DNA from: Pseudaestuariivita sp.
GTDB lineage: Bacteria > Pseudomonadota > Alphaproteobacteria > Rhodobacterales > Rhodobacteraceae
DNA length: 6,106 bases
Assembly: GCA_020629995.1 (NCBI GenBank)
Contig: JAHDCH010000017.1
Coordinates: 1,663-7,768, forward strand
Reading direction: 5' to 3'
In this document: one piece after another, positions 1-6,106 of the stretch
Layout: the number at the start of each line of letters is the position of its first letter
Position numbering within the stretch: position 1 is the first letter of the stretch
Translations under genes and position numbers: made by a program
Notes under the pieces: model-generated
Told to the model about the DNA's origin: nothing
Databases searched by the model: none
The model's input: only the letters and a program-made list of their open reading frames with translations

Positions 1-1161
1 CCCTATGCCGTGCGCGATTACGCGCAGATGATCTACGACCTCGCGATCCGGCGCGAGCTGATGAGCCTCGGGCGCGACATCGCGACCAAGGCCGCCAAGG
101 TCGACGTCGCCTCCGAGCCAAAAGAGCAGATCGTCGAGGCCGAACAGGCCCTCTACAAGCTGGGCGAGCAAGGCCAGACCGAAAGCGGTTTTCAGTCGTT
201 CCTGCGCGCCGTCACCGATGCGGTGAACGTGGCCAATGCCGCCTACCAGCGCGATGGCGGCCTGGCCGGCATCTCGACCGGGCTGGATGACATCGACACC
301 AAGCTGGGCGGTCTGCACAAATCCGACCTTCTGATCCTCGCCGGGCGTCCCTCGATGGGCAAGACCTCGCTGGCGACCAACATCGCCTTCAACGTCGCCC
401 GCGCCTATCAGAAGGGCACCCTGCCCGACGGCACCACCGGCGCCATCAACGGCGGCGTGGTGGGGTTCTTCTCGCTCGAGATGAGCGCCGAACAGCTGGC
501 GGGCCGGGTTCTGGCCGAAGCCTCCGAGATCTCCTCGCACAAGATCCGCCAGGGCGACATGGACGAGGCCGAGTTCCGCCGGTTCGTCGAGGCCGCCAAA
601 GAGCTCGAAGCCTGCCCTCTGTTCATCGACGACACCGCGGCAATTCCGATCGCCCAACTCGCCGCCCGTGCGCGCCGCCTCAAGCGGACCCATGGCCTCG
701 ACCTTCTGATCGTCGACTACCTCCAGCTGGTGCGCGGCATGTCCGACAACCGCGTGCAGGAGATCGGCGAGATCTCGATGGGTCTGAAGGCCATCGCCAA
801 AGAGCTGAACATCCCCGTCATCGCCCTGTCCCAGCTGTCGCGTCAGGTCGAATCGCGCGAAGACAAGCGCCCGCAGCTCAGCGACCTGCGCGAATCCGGT
901 TCGATCGAACAGGACGCCGACGTGGTGATGTTCGTCTTCCGCGAGGAATATTACGTCGAACGGGAAAAACCGGCCGATGACAGCCCCAACTTTGTCGAAT
1001 GGCAGGAACGCATGGCCAAGCTGCACGGCAAGGCCGAGGTGATCGTCGGCAAACAGCGGCACGGCCCCATCGGCACGGTCGAGCTGAGCTTCGAGTCGCA
1101 GTTCACCCGCTTTGGCAACCTTGTCAAACCCTGGCAGGCGGGTGGTCAGGGCGACTTCTGA
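1..1161 (+). CDS. dnaB: Replicative DNA helicase DnaB, C-terminal part (5' end outside window)
   Basis: This is the hexameric RecA-fold helicase that unwinds DNA ahead of the replisome by ATP hydrolysis. The frame is open from base 1 (Pro-Tyr-Ala before the GTG at 10), so that GTG is an internal Val and not a start. About 386 residues remain; compared with E. coli DnaB (471 aa), most of the N-terminal domain is missing. Numbering from the GTG at 10, visible motifs are Walker A GRPSMGKT (112-119), the catalytic Glu in FSLEMS (E157), Walker B LLIVDYLQL (D236), DLRESGSIEQDAD (292-304) and the KQRHGPIGT segment (348-356) that contributes in trans to ATP hydrolysis. Compared with my memory of E. 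coli DnaB there are two insertions, near 137-149 and 319-338, which I believe are usual in alphaproteobacteria. The stop is TGA at 1159-1161. No intein or frameshift is seen. Confidence 0.97.
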   Translation, partial: PYAVRDYAQMIYDLAIRRELMSLGRDIATKAAKVDVASEPKEQIVEAEQALYKLGEQGQTESGFQSFLRAVTDAVNVANAAYQRDGGLAGISTGLDDIDTKLGGLHKSDLLILAGRPSMGKTSLATNIAFNVARAYQKGTLPDGTTGAINGGVVGFFSLEMSAEQLAGRVLAEASEISSHKIRQGDMDEAEFRRFVEAAKELEACPLFIDDTAAIPIAQLAARARRLKRTHGLDLLIVDYLQLVRGMSDNRVQEIGEISMGLKAIAKELNIPVIALSQLSRQVESREDKRPQLSDLRESGSIEQDADVVMFVFREEYYVEREKPADDSPNFVEWQERMAKLHGKAEVIVGKQRHGPIGTVELSFESQFTRFGNLVKPWQAGGQGDF

Positions 1162-1169
1162 CGCCCTGA
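1146..1169 (+). other. Perfect 8-bp inverted repeat across the dnaB stop codon
   Basis: TCAGGGCG (1146-1153) and CGCCCTGA (1162-1169) are exact reverse complements around an 8-nt loop that contains the TGA stop. The RNA could fold into a stable hairpin at the 3' end of dnaB mRNA. No U-run follows (the next bases are AATCCCCTT), so it is not a classical intrinsic terminator. It could be an mRNA-stabilising stem, a weak attenuator before alr, or chance in GC-rich DNA. Confidence 0.4.
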
Positions 1170-1170
1170 A

Positions 1171-1187
1171 ATCCCCTTGACCCGGGG
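1171..1187 (+). repeat. Degenerate copy of a CTTGACCCGGG palindromic repeat
   Basis: The dnaB-alr gap contains CTTGACCCGGG at 1176-1186. The same 11 bases occur at 5211-5221 as the loop and right arm of the perfect palindrome before radA. Here the left arm is shortened (ATCCCC instead of GTCCCGGG), so only a weak CCCC/GGGG pairing is left. I infer a decayed member of a small intergenic palindromic repeat family; a chance match in GC-rich DNA is possible. Confidence 0.35.
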
Positions 1188-1211
1188 CGCGCGCAGGCCG
1201 ACAACCCCGCC

Positions 1212-2249
1212 ATGGCTACAGGACATCTGCATATCGATCTGGACGCGGTTGCCGCCAATTGGCAGGCGCTTGACGCGCTGTCCGGCCCAACCGTTGAAAC
1301 CGGTGCCTGCGTCAAGGCGGATGGCTATGGCCTTGGCGCCGGCCGCGTGGCGCACCGGCTGGCCCAGGCCGGCGCGCGCCGCTTTTTCGTGGCCGCCGCC
1401 GAAGAAGGCGCTGCCTTGCGCCAATCGCTGGGCCGCGGCCCCGAGATATGCGTCTTTTCCGGTCATATGGAGGGCGACACGGCGCTGATCCGCGATCATG
1501 CGCTGACGCCGCTTTTGAATTCCATCGATCAGATGCTGCGCCATGTCGAGGCGCTGCCCGGCCATGCCTTTGGCATACAGCTCGACACCGGCATGAACCG
1601 GCTGGGGATGGAACCCGCCGAATGGGCGTCGCTGCGCGAGGTGGCCGAACAGCAAGGCCCGTCGATGGTCATGTCGCACCTTGCCTGCGCGGACGAACCC
1701 GAGCATCCGATGAACGCCCAGCAATTGCAGACGTTTCTGGACCTGACACGCGGCCTTGGCTGCCCGCTGTCGCTGGCCGCAACCGGCGGCACGCTGCTGG
1801 GGCCCGCGCTGCATTTCGACATCACGCGTCCCGGGATCGGCCTTTATGGCGGCCTGCCCTTTGCCAAGGCGCGCCCGGTGGTGACGTTGGACCTGCCCGT
1901 GATCCAGACCCGCAGCCTCGCACCGGGCGAAACGGTCGGCTACGCCAACGCCTTCACCGCCACGCGCCCGACCCGCATCGCCACCATCGCCGCCGGCTAT
2001 GCCGACGGGCTGATCCGCGCGGCCGGGCCTTCGGCGCGTGTGTTCCACGATGATACGCCCTGCCCCGTGGTGGGCCGCATCTCGATGGACCTGATCACCG
2101 TCGACGTCACACACCTGAGCGAAGAGCCCGCCGCGCTGACCATCCTGAACGCACGGCAAACCGTCGATCAGCTCGCCTCTGCCGCCGGCACAATCGGGTA
2201 CGAGATTCTCACCTCGCTTGGGGCGCGCTACACCCGCCACTATTCATGA
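1212..2249 (+). CDS. alr: Alanine racemase (PLP-dependent)
   Basis: This cytoplasmic enzyme interconverts L- and D-alanine and supplies D-Ala for peptidoglycan. The 345-aa length is close to the usual 350-390. The N-terminal TIM barrel carries the PLP lysine in [10 protein letters not shown] (K35; Y39 nearby) and H156 in [17 protein letters not shown] (124-132, R130) and RPGIGLYGG (206-214, R206, expected to contact the PLP ring nitrogen) follow. The C-terminal beta domain has VGYANAF (Y244, the expected catalytic Tyr from the partner subunit), AGYADG (Y263) and GRISMD (288-293). The Y244-Y263 spacing of 19 equals Y265-Y284 of the Geobacillus enzyme. Oddity: the position of the carbamylated Lys (K129 in Geobacillus) is Gln123. 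The ATG at 1212 is chosen because [11 protein letters not shown] directly follows, as in the family; no strong Shine-Dalgarno is seen. The stop overlaps the start of the next gene by 4 nt. A catabolic DadX-type racemase cannot be excluded by sequence, but there is no dadA beside it. Confidence 0.95.
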   Translation: MATGHLHIDLDAVAANWQALDALSGPTVETGACVKADGYGLGAGRVAHRLAQAGARRFFVAAAEEGAALRQSLGRGPEICVFSGHMEGDTALIRDHALTPLLNSIDQMLRHVEALPGHAFGIQLDTGMNRLGMEPAEWASLREVAEQQGPSMVMSHLACADEPEHPMNAQQLQTFLDLTRGLGCPLSLAATGGTLLGPALHFDITRPGIGLYGGLPFAKARPVVTLDLPVIQTRSLAPGETVGYANAFTATRPTRIATIAAGYADGLIRAAGPSARVFHDDTPCPVVGRISMDLITVDVTHLSEEPAALTILNARQTVDQLASAAGTIGYEILTSLGARYTRHYS

Positions 2250-3031
2250 CCTGGGTCACATCTCCCCTCGCCGCGCTTGGGGCGCTTGTGCTTGGCCTTT
2301 TGGCCGCGACCGGGCGGGTGGCGCTGTTTGCCGCCTCGGCGGTCAGCCACATCCTGCGCCCGCCGTTTTATGCGCGGGCCTTTTTGCAACAGCTGGTGCA
2401 GATCGGCTGGCTGTCCCTTCCGGTGGTCGGGCTGACCGCCTTGTTCACCGGGGGCGCGCTGGCGCTGCAGATCTACGCTGGCGGCGCCCGGTTTTCCGCC
2501 GAAGAGGTCGTGCCCTCGATCGTTGCCATCGGCATGGTGCGTGAACTTGGCCCCGTTCTGGGCGGGCTGATGGTTGCTGCGCGTGTCGCTTCGTCCATCG
2601 CGGCGGAAATTGCGACCATGAAGGTGACCGAACAGATCGACGCGCTGGTCACCCTGTCGACCCAGCCGATGAAATACCTCACCGTGCCCCGCATCCTGGC
2701 CGCGACACTGGCGATGCCGGTCCTGGTGGGCGTGGGCGATGCGATCGGCATCATGGGCGGCTATCTTGTCGGCACCACCCGGCTCGACTTCAACCCCGCC
2801 GCCTATCTCAAGAACACCACCGATTTTCTCGAATTCTGGGATGTCGCCTCGGGCCTCGTCAAAGGGGCTGTGTTCGGCTTCATCGTCGCGCTCATGGGCT
2901 GCTACCACGGCATGACCTCGGGCCGCGGTGCCGAAGGCGTGGGTGCGGCGACCAAGGCGGCGGTGGTCTCGGCCTCGGTCCTGATCCTGGCTGCGAACTA
3001 TCTTTTGACCGAAGCGTTCTTTGCCGCATGA
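2246..3031 (+). CDS. MlaE-family ABC transporter permease (lipid transport type)
   Basis: This 261-aa integral inner-membrane protein belongs to the MlaE/YrbE permease family (about 260 aa), whose members pair with an MlaF-type ATPase to move phospholipids or other lipids in Gram-negative envelopes. An N-terminal amphipathic helix (about 5-30) is followed by hydrophobic segments near 50-76, 87-118, 147-176, 201-222 and 238-258. Family hallmarks are [20 protein letters not shown] (98-117), the coupling-region sequence [11 protein letters not shown] (124-134), YLTVPR (144-149) and the C-terminal GCYHGM...AEGVG (218-233). Its ATG lies in an ATGA overlap with the alr stop, and its TGA overlaps the start of the ATPase gene in the same way, so translation is probably coupled. 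No separate Shine-Dalgarno is visible. The substrate cannot be read from sequence. The assignment to the Mla pathway proper, rather than to a paralogue, is inference because no mlaD, mlaC or mlaB is next to it. Confidence 0.93.
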   Translation: MTWVTSPLAALGALVLGLLAATGRVALFAASAVSHILRPPFYARAFLQQLVQIGWLSLPVVGLTALFTGGALALQIYAGGARFSAEEVVPSIVAIGMVRELGPVLGGLMVAARVASSIAAEIATMKVTEQIDALVTLSTQPMKYLTVPRILAATLAMPVLVGVGDAIGIMGGYLVGTTRLDFNPAAYLKNTTDFLEFWDVASGLVKGAVFGFIVALMGCYHGMTSGRGAEGVGAATKAAVVSASVLILAANYLLTEAFFAA

Positions 3032-3756
3032 TCACCTTTTCGGACGTCCATAAATCATTTGGCGCCAATCACGTCCTGCGCGGGGTTGATCTGCATGTTG
3101 CGCGTGGCACGTCCATGGTCATCATCGGCGGGTCGGGCACCGGCAAATCGGTGACCCTGAAATGCGTTCTGGGCCTTGTCACCCCCGACCGCGGCACCAT
3201 CACCGTCGATGGCCAGTCGGGCAGCCGCGATGCCTTCCTTTCGCGCTTTGGGATGCTGTTCCAGGGGGCTGCCCTGTTTGATTCCCTGCCCGTCTGGCAA
3301 AACGTCGCCTTTCGGCTCTTGCGCACCCACACCAAGGCCGACGCCCGCGCCATCGCCCTCGACAAGCTGCGCCGCGTCGGGCTGAAACCCGAAGTCGCCG
3401 ACCTCTACCCTTCGGACCTGTCCGGCGGCATGCAAAAACGCGTGGGCCTCGCCCGCGCCATCGCCGCCGACCCCGAGATCATATTTTTCGATGAACCCAC
3501 CACCGGGCTCGATCCGATCATGGCCGGCGTCATCAACGATCTCATCCGCGAAATCGTGTCGGAAATGGGCGCCACCACCATCACAATCACACATGACATG
3601 ACCTCGGTGCGCACCATTGCCGACCATGTGGCCATGCTGCACGCGGGCCGCATTCAATGGACAGGCCCGATCGACCAGCTTGACCACTCCGGTGACGCCC
3701 ATGTCGATCAGTTCATCCATGGCCGCGCCACCGGCCCGATCGAAGCGGTGCGCTAG
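3028..3756 (+). CDS. MlaF-family ABC transporter ATP-binding protein
   Basis: This 242-aa cytoplasmic nucleotide-binding subunit almost certainly drives the permease encoded just upstream. All ABC motifs are intact: Walker A GGSGTGKS (34-41), Q-loop Gln79 in MLFQGAALFDSL, signature LSGGMQKR (131-138), Walker B IIFFDE (151-156), D-loop TTGLDP (158-163) and switch His189 in ITHDM. The MLFQGAALFDSL stretch and LSGGMQKRVGLARAIA are typical of the MlaF/Ttg2A group of lipid-transport ATPases. The ATG at 3028 forms an ATGA overlap with the permease stop. The C-terminal tail (about 215-242, DHSGDAHVDQFIHGRATGPI) fits the MlaF pattern in which a short tail follows the ATPase core. The stop is TAG at 3754-3756. 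The MCE subunit that normally follows mlaFE (mlaD) is absent; the next gene encodes a PqiA-like protein instead. Confidence 0.95.
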   Translation: MITFSDVHKSFGANHVLRGVDLHVARGTSMVIIGGSGTGKSVTLKCVLGLVTPDRGTITVDGQSGSRDAFLSRFGMLFQGAALFDSLPVWQNVAFRLLRTHTKADARAIALDKLRRVGLKPEVADLYPSDLSGGMQKRVGLARAIAADPEIIFFDEPTTGLDPIMAGVINDLIREIVSEMGATTITITHDMTSVRTIADHVAMLHAGRIQWTGPIDQLDHSGDAHVDQFIHGRATGPIEAVR

Positions 3757-3760
3757 CTGC

Positions 3761-3801
3761 TTCTTCTGGCCAAAAATATCCCCGCCGGAGGCTCCCGCCA
3801 G
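3761..3801 (+). other. Intergenic TGGCCAAAAATATCC element after the ATPase gene
   Basis: The 71-nt gap begins with a short pyrimidine-rich stretch, then TTCTGGCCAAAAATATCCCC and a GC-rich part with CCGGAGGC. CTGGC (3766-3770) can pair with GCCAG (3797-3801) around a 26-nt loop. From memory, TCTGGCCAAAAATATCC followed by a G- or GC-rich stretch recurs after genes in Rhodobacterales genomes; I cannot verify this here. Its role is unknown. GGAG at 3787-3790 is too far (about 37 nt) from the next start to be its ribosome binding site. Confidence 0.4.
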
Positions 3802-3827
3802 CGTCCCAAAGCGCCTATGTCCCGATC

Positions 3828-4268
3828 ATGTGGCTGAAATACGCAAACCTCGCACTGCTCGTGCTCTACCCCGTGGCGTGGTTCGCGCCCTTGATGCAGG
3901 CCGGGCTTTTGCCTCTGTTTGGCCTGTCCGAGATCAGCGTGATCTCGGGACTGCAATCGCTGTGGGGCTCTGATGTGGTGCTGGCGCTGCTTGTGACGGC
4001 CTTCGCGCTGTTCGCGCCCTATCTCAAGACGCTGGGTCTGGCGCTGATCCATTTCGGGCTGGCGCGGCGCAAACTCTTGCCCGCGCTCGAAGTGCTGGGC
4101 AAGCTGGCGATGGCCGACATTTTCCTCATCGCGATCTACATTACCGTGTCCAAGGGCATCGGTATCGGCACGATCGAAACCGACTGGGGGCTGTATCTTT
4201 TTACCGCCTGTATCCTTGCATCCCTGGCGATCGGGCACATGACGCAACGTCACTCTCGTCAGATATGA
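3828..4268 (+). CDS. Single-domain PqiA-like (paraquat-inducible protein A) membrane protein
   Basis: This 146-aa inner-membrane protein resembles one PqiA domain. E. coli PqiA (about 417 aa) has two such domains; short one-domain versions are common in alphaproteobacteria. Hydrophobic segments lie at about 5-24, 48-67, 69-80, 92-108 and 121-137. The core of the match is LGKLAMADIFLIAIYITVSK (90-109), equivalent to the WSMLDVF-like segment of PqiA, followed by the final helix starting DWGLYLFTACIL. PqiA proteins work with MCE proteins (PqiB) in envelope lipid transport, which fits the MlaE/MlaF pair directly upstream. ATG 3828 is preferred because MWLKYANLALL begins the first helix; the ATG at 3817 is out of frame and stops after six codons. 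No clear Shine-Dalgarno is visible. It is separated from the ATPase gene by 71 nt, so co-transcription is likely but unproven. The family call is moderately strong; the function in this organism is inferred. Confidence 0.8.
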   Translation: MWLKYANLALLVLYPVAWFAPLMQAGLLPLFGLSEISVISGLQSLWGSDVVLALLVTAFALFAPYLKTLGLALIHFGLARRKLLPALEVLGKLAMADIFLIAIYITVSKGIGIGTIETDWGLYLFTACILASLAIGHMTQRHSRQI

Positions 4269-4290
4269 CGCGGCACCCGGCCAATTCCCG

Positions 4291-4298
4291 TTAACCAT
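4291..4298 (+). promoter_or_regulatory. Possible CtrA half-site TTAACCAT
   Basis: The exact octamer TTAACCAT lies 52 nt before the start codon of the 273-aa membrane coiled-coil gene and overlaps the putative -35 element. In Caulobacter and relatives this octamer is described as a CtrA response-regulator binding motif, alongside TTAA-N7-TTAA. One octamer is weak evidence alone, but it sits in the only AT-rich intergenic gap of the window. An activator or a repressor role would both be possible from this position. Confidence 0.4.
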
Positions 4299-4320
4299 TG
4301 CGCGGAAAACTGCCTATATG
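4291..4320 (+). promoter_or_regulatory. Candidate sigma-70-type promoter for the membrane coiled-coil gene
   Basis: TTAACC (4291-4296) and TATATG (4315-4320) are 18 bases apart and each matches 4 of 6 positions of the TTGACA/TATAAT consensus. Transcription would start near 4327, giving a short leader of about 23 nt before ATG 4350. The stretch is clearly richer in A and T than its surroundings. It suggests a transcription unit that starts here and may continue into radA. The call is from consensus matching only. Confidence 0.4.
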
Positions 4321-4349
4321 CGATCAAAAGACAAAAGCGGTGAAATGTT

Positions 4350-5171
4350 ATGTCTCGAGTATTCAATTCCAACCTGTGGCTGGCTGCCACGTTGATGCAA
4401 CGCGCCATGATGGCTCTGGTTCTCGGTGGTGCTGTTCTCGTCTTGGGCTGGACCATTGCTGCGGCTGCGGGGTTTGCGCCCTGGCTGTCTATCCCGATGG
4501 GCCTGTCCGGTTCTGCGCTGATTGACGGTGGACCGGGCGTGCAGATCGCGCTGGTCGTGCTGCTTTTCGGGCTTGCCGCGTTTCTTCCGGCCAATGCCCG
4601 GATCGCGCAGCTGGAAACCTCGCATCGCAACTTCCACATCGGCATGCAGGATGTCGCGCGCGCCTATGCCGCCGCTCATGCCGGTGACCGCCAGGGCATG
4701 TTCCGCATGTCGTCCGAATTTGACAGCGTGCGCGAACGCATCGCCTTTCTGCGCGACCATCCCGATCTGGGCGAGCTTGAGCCTTCGGTGCTCGAGGTTG
4801 CCGCACAGATGAGCCACGAAAGCCGCGAGCTGGCACAAATCTATTCGGACGAAGCCGTCGACCGCGCGCGGGGCTTCCTCGCTCAGCGCCAGGACGAAAT
4901 CGCCAGCTACGAAGACCGCATCAGCCACGCCAAGGCGATCGCGACCGAAATCCGCCAGTGGATCGACCGGATCGAGATCGAGGAAAGCGTCGCCCGCTCG
5001 CAAGCGGATCGTCTGGTCGACGAATTGCGCACCCTGCTGCCCGAGGCGTTCTCGCCCTCGCCCGAACCTTCGACGGCTACGGCCCAGGCCACGCAGGATG
5101 CCGCACCGATCGACGATGATCTGGCACAAAGCGCCAAGGTCACGCCGCTGCTGCGCGAGGCGGCCGAATAA
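4350..5171 (+). CDS. Uncharacterised membrane-anchored coiled-coil protein
   Basis: I do not recognise a characterised family. Homologues next to radA in Rhodobacterales are, as I recall, sometimes labelled 'DNA repair protein', which nothing in this sequence supports. The 273-aa product has two hydrophobic helices (about 19-40 and 64-81), giving a predicted hairpin with both ends in the cytoplasm. A mainly helical, charged soluble region follows (82-230), including a probable coiled coil at about 155-228 rich in Glu, Arg, Gln and Ala. The tail is Pro/Ala/Thr-rich and probably disordered (about 231-262), ending in KVTPLLREAAE. No nuclease, ATPase or zinc motif is seen. The ATG at 4350 is chosen because the sequence before it is non-coding and promoter-like; GGTGA about 7 nt upstream is a weak ribosome binding site. 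It lies 81 nt after the PqiA-like gene and 75 nt before radA. A scaffold or sensor tied to the membrane is a plausible but untested role. Confidence 0.85.
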   Translation: MSRVFNSNLWLAATLMQRAMMALVLGGAVLVLGWTIAAAAGFAPWLSIPMGLSGSALIDGGPGVQIALVVLLFGLAAFLPANARIAQLETSHRNFHIGMQDVARAYAAAHAGDRQGMFRMSSEFDSVRERIAFLRDHPDLGELEPSVLEVAAQMSHESRELAQIYSDEAVDRARGFLAQRQDEIASYEDRISHAKAIATEIRQWIDRIEIEESVARSQADRLVDELRTLLPEAFSPSPEPSTATAQATQDAAPIDDDLAQSAKVTPLLREAAE

Positions 5172-5201
5172 ACCGCCGATCCTCGGCGTCACACCGCCGT
5201 G

Positions 5202-5224
5202 CGTCCCGGGCTTGACCCGGGACG
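5202..5224 (+). repeat. Palindromic REP-like element before radA
   Basis: CGTCCCGGG (5202-5210) and CCCGGGACG (5216-5224) form a perfect 9-bp stem with the loop CTTGA. No U-run follows, so it is not an intrinsic terminator. From memory, CCCGGGCTTGACCCGGG palindromes are scattered between genes in many alphaproteobacterial genomes. It ends 22 nt before the radA start and would lie in the radA leader, where it could limit read-through, stabilise mRNA or affect ribosome access. A degenerate copy lies at 1171-1187. Confidence 0.6.
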
Positions 5225-5246
5225 TTGGCGCCTGCATCACCGCTGC

Positions 5247-6106
<860 letters not shown>

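Noticed and set aside
1177..1205. Possible promoter before alr: TTGACC and GACAAC with 17-nt spacing
   Set aside because: The -35 is good but the -10 matches only 3 of 6, and the TTGACC is part of the repeated CTTGACCCGGG element that also occurs elsewhere. Not strong enough to annotate.
1448..2053. Second + strand frame inside alr (201 codons)
   Set aside because: It is an Arg/Ala/Pro-rich out-of-frame shadow fully inside alr.
1146..2240. Minus-strand open frame (364 codons) opposite alr
   Set aside because: alr is intact with all its motifs on the + strand. The antisense product is low in hydrophobic order and matches no family.
2240..3720. Minus-strand open frames opposite the permease and ATPase genes
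   Set aside because: They mirror the third-position GC bias of the real genes, and their products have no domain features.
3617..3973. + strand open frame bridging the ATPase gene and the PqiA-like gene
   Set aside because: It is out of frame with both supported genes, and its product has no hydrophobic or domain pattern. The two genes on either side explain the DNA better.
5202..5224. Intrinsic terminator before radA
   Set aside because: The stem is strong but is followed by GTTGGCGCC with no U-run, so it is described as a palindromic repeat instead.

Overview
This GC-rich window looks like a chromosomal housekeeping region of an alphaproteobacterium, most likely of the Rhodobacterales (Rhodobacteraceae/Roseobacter type). 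The reasons are the gene order (dnaB, alr, an MlaE/MlaF-type ABC pair, a PqiA-like protein, a membrane coiled-coil protein, radA), the alphaproteobacterial style of DnaB and RadA, an intergenic TGGCCAAAAATATCC motif and a TTAACCAT site. The placement rests on recognition and memory, not on a database search. All supported genes are on the + strand.

Layout: 1-1161 is the C-terminal part of the replicative helicase DnaB, cut by the window edge. A 50-nt gap with two short inverted-repeat structures leads to alr (1212-2249, alanine racemase). alr, the permease (2246-3031) and the ATPase (3028-3756) are chained by two ATGA stop/start overlaps, so they are very probably one translationally coupled operon. 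After a 71-nt gap comes a short single-domain PqiA-like membrane protein (3828-4268). The next gap (4269-4349) is AT-richer and holds the best promoter candidate, overlapping a TTAACCAT octamer that matches the CtrA half-site of alphaproteobacteria. It precedes a 273-aa protein of unknown function with two membrane helices and a long coiled coil (4350-5171). A 75-nt gap with a perfect 9-bp palindrome leads to radA (5247 to the right edge, incomplete).

How the genes fit together: dnaB and radA are DNA replication and recombination functions at the two ends. alr supplies D-alanine for peptidoglycan. The MlaE/MlaF pair with the PqiA-like protein resembles parts of MCE-type lipid transport across the envelope, but no MCE (MlaD/PqiB-like) substrate-binding subunit is present between dnaB and radA. 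The middle of the window is therefore a cell-envelope module set between two DNA-metabolism genes.

I saw no tRNA, rRNA, CRISPR array, insertion sequence, phage gene or clear intrinsic terminator, and no gene-free stretch over 300 bases. The most interesting points are the MCE-less lipid-transport set, the uncharacterised membrane coiled-coil gene with a possible CtrA-linked promoter, and the repeated CTTGACCCGGG palindrome in two of the intergenic gaps.
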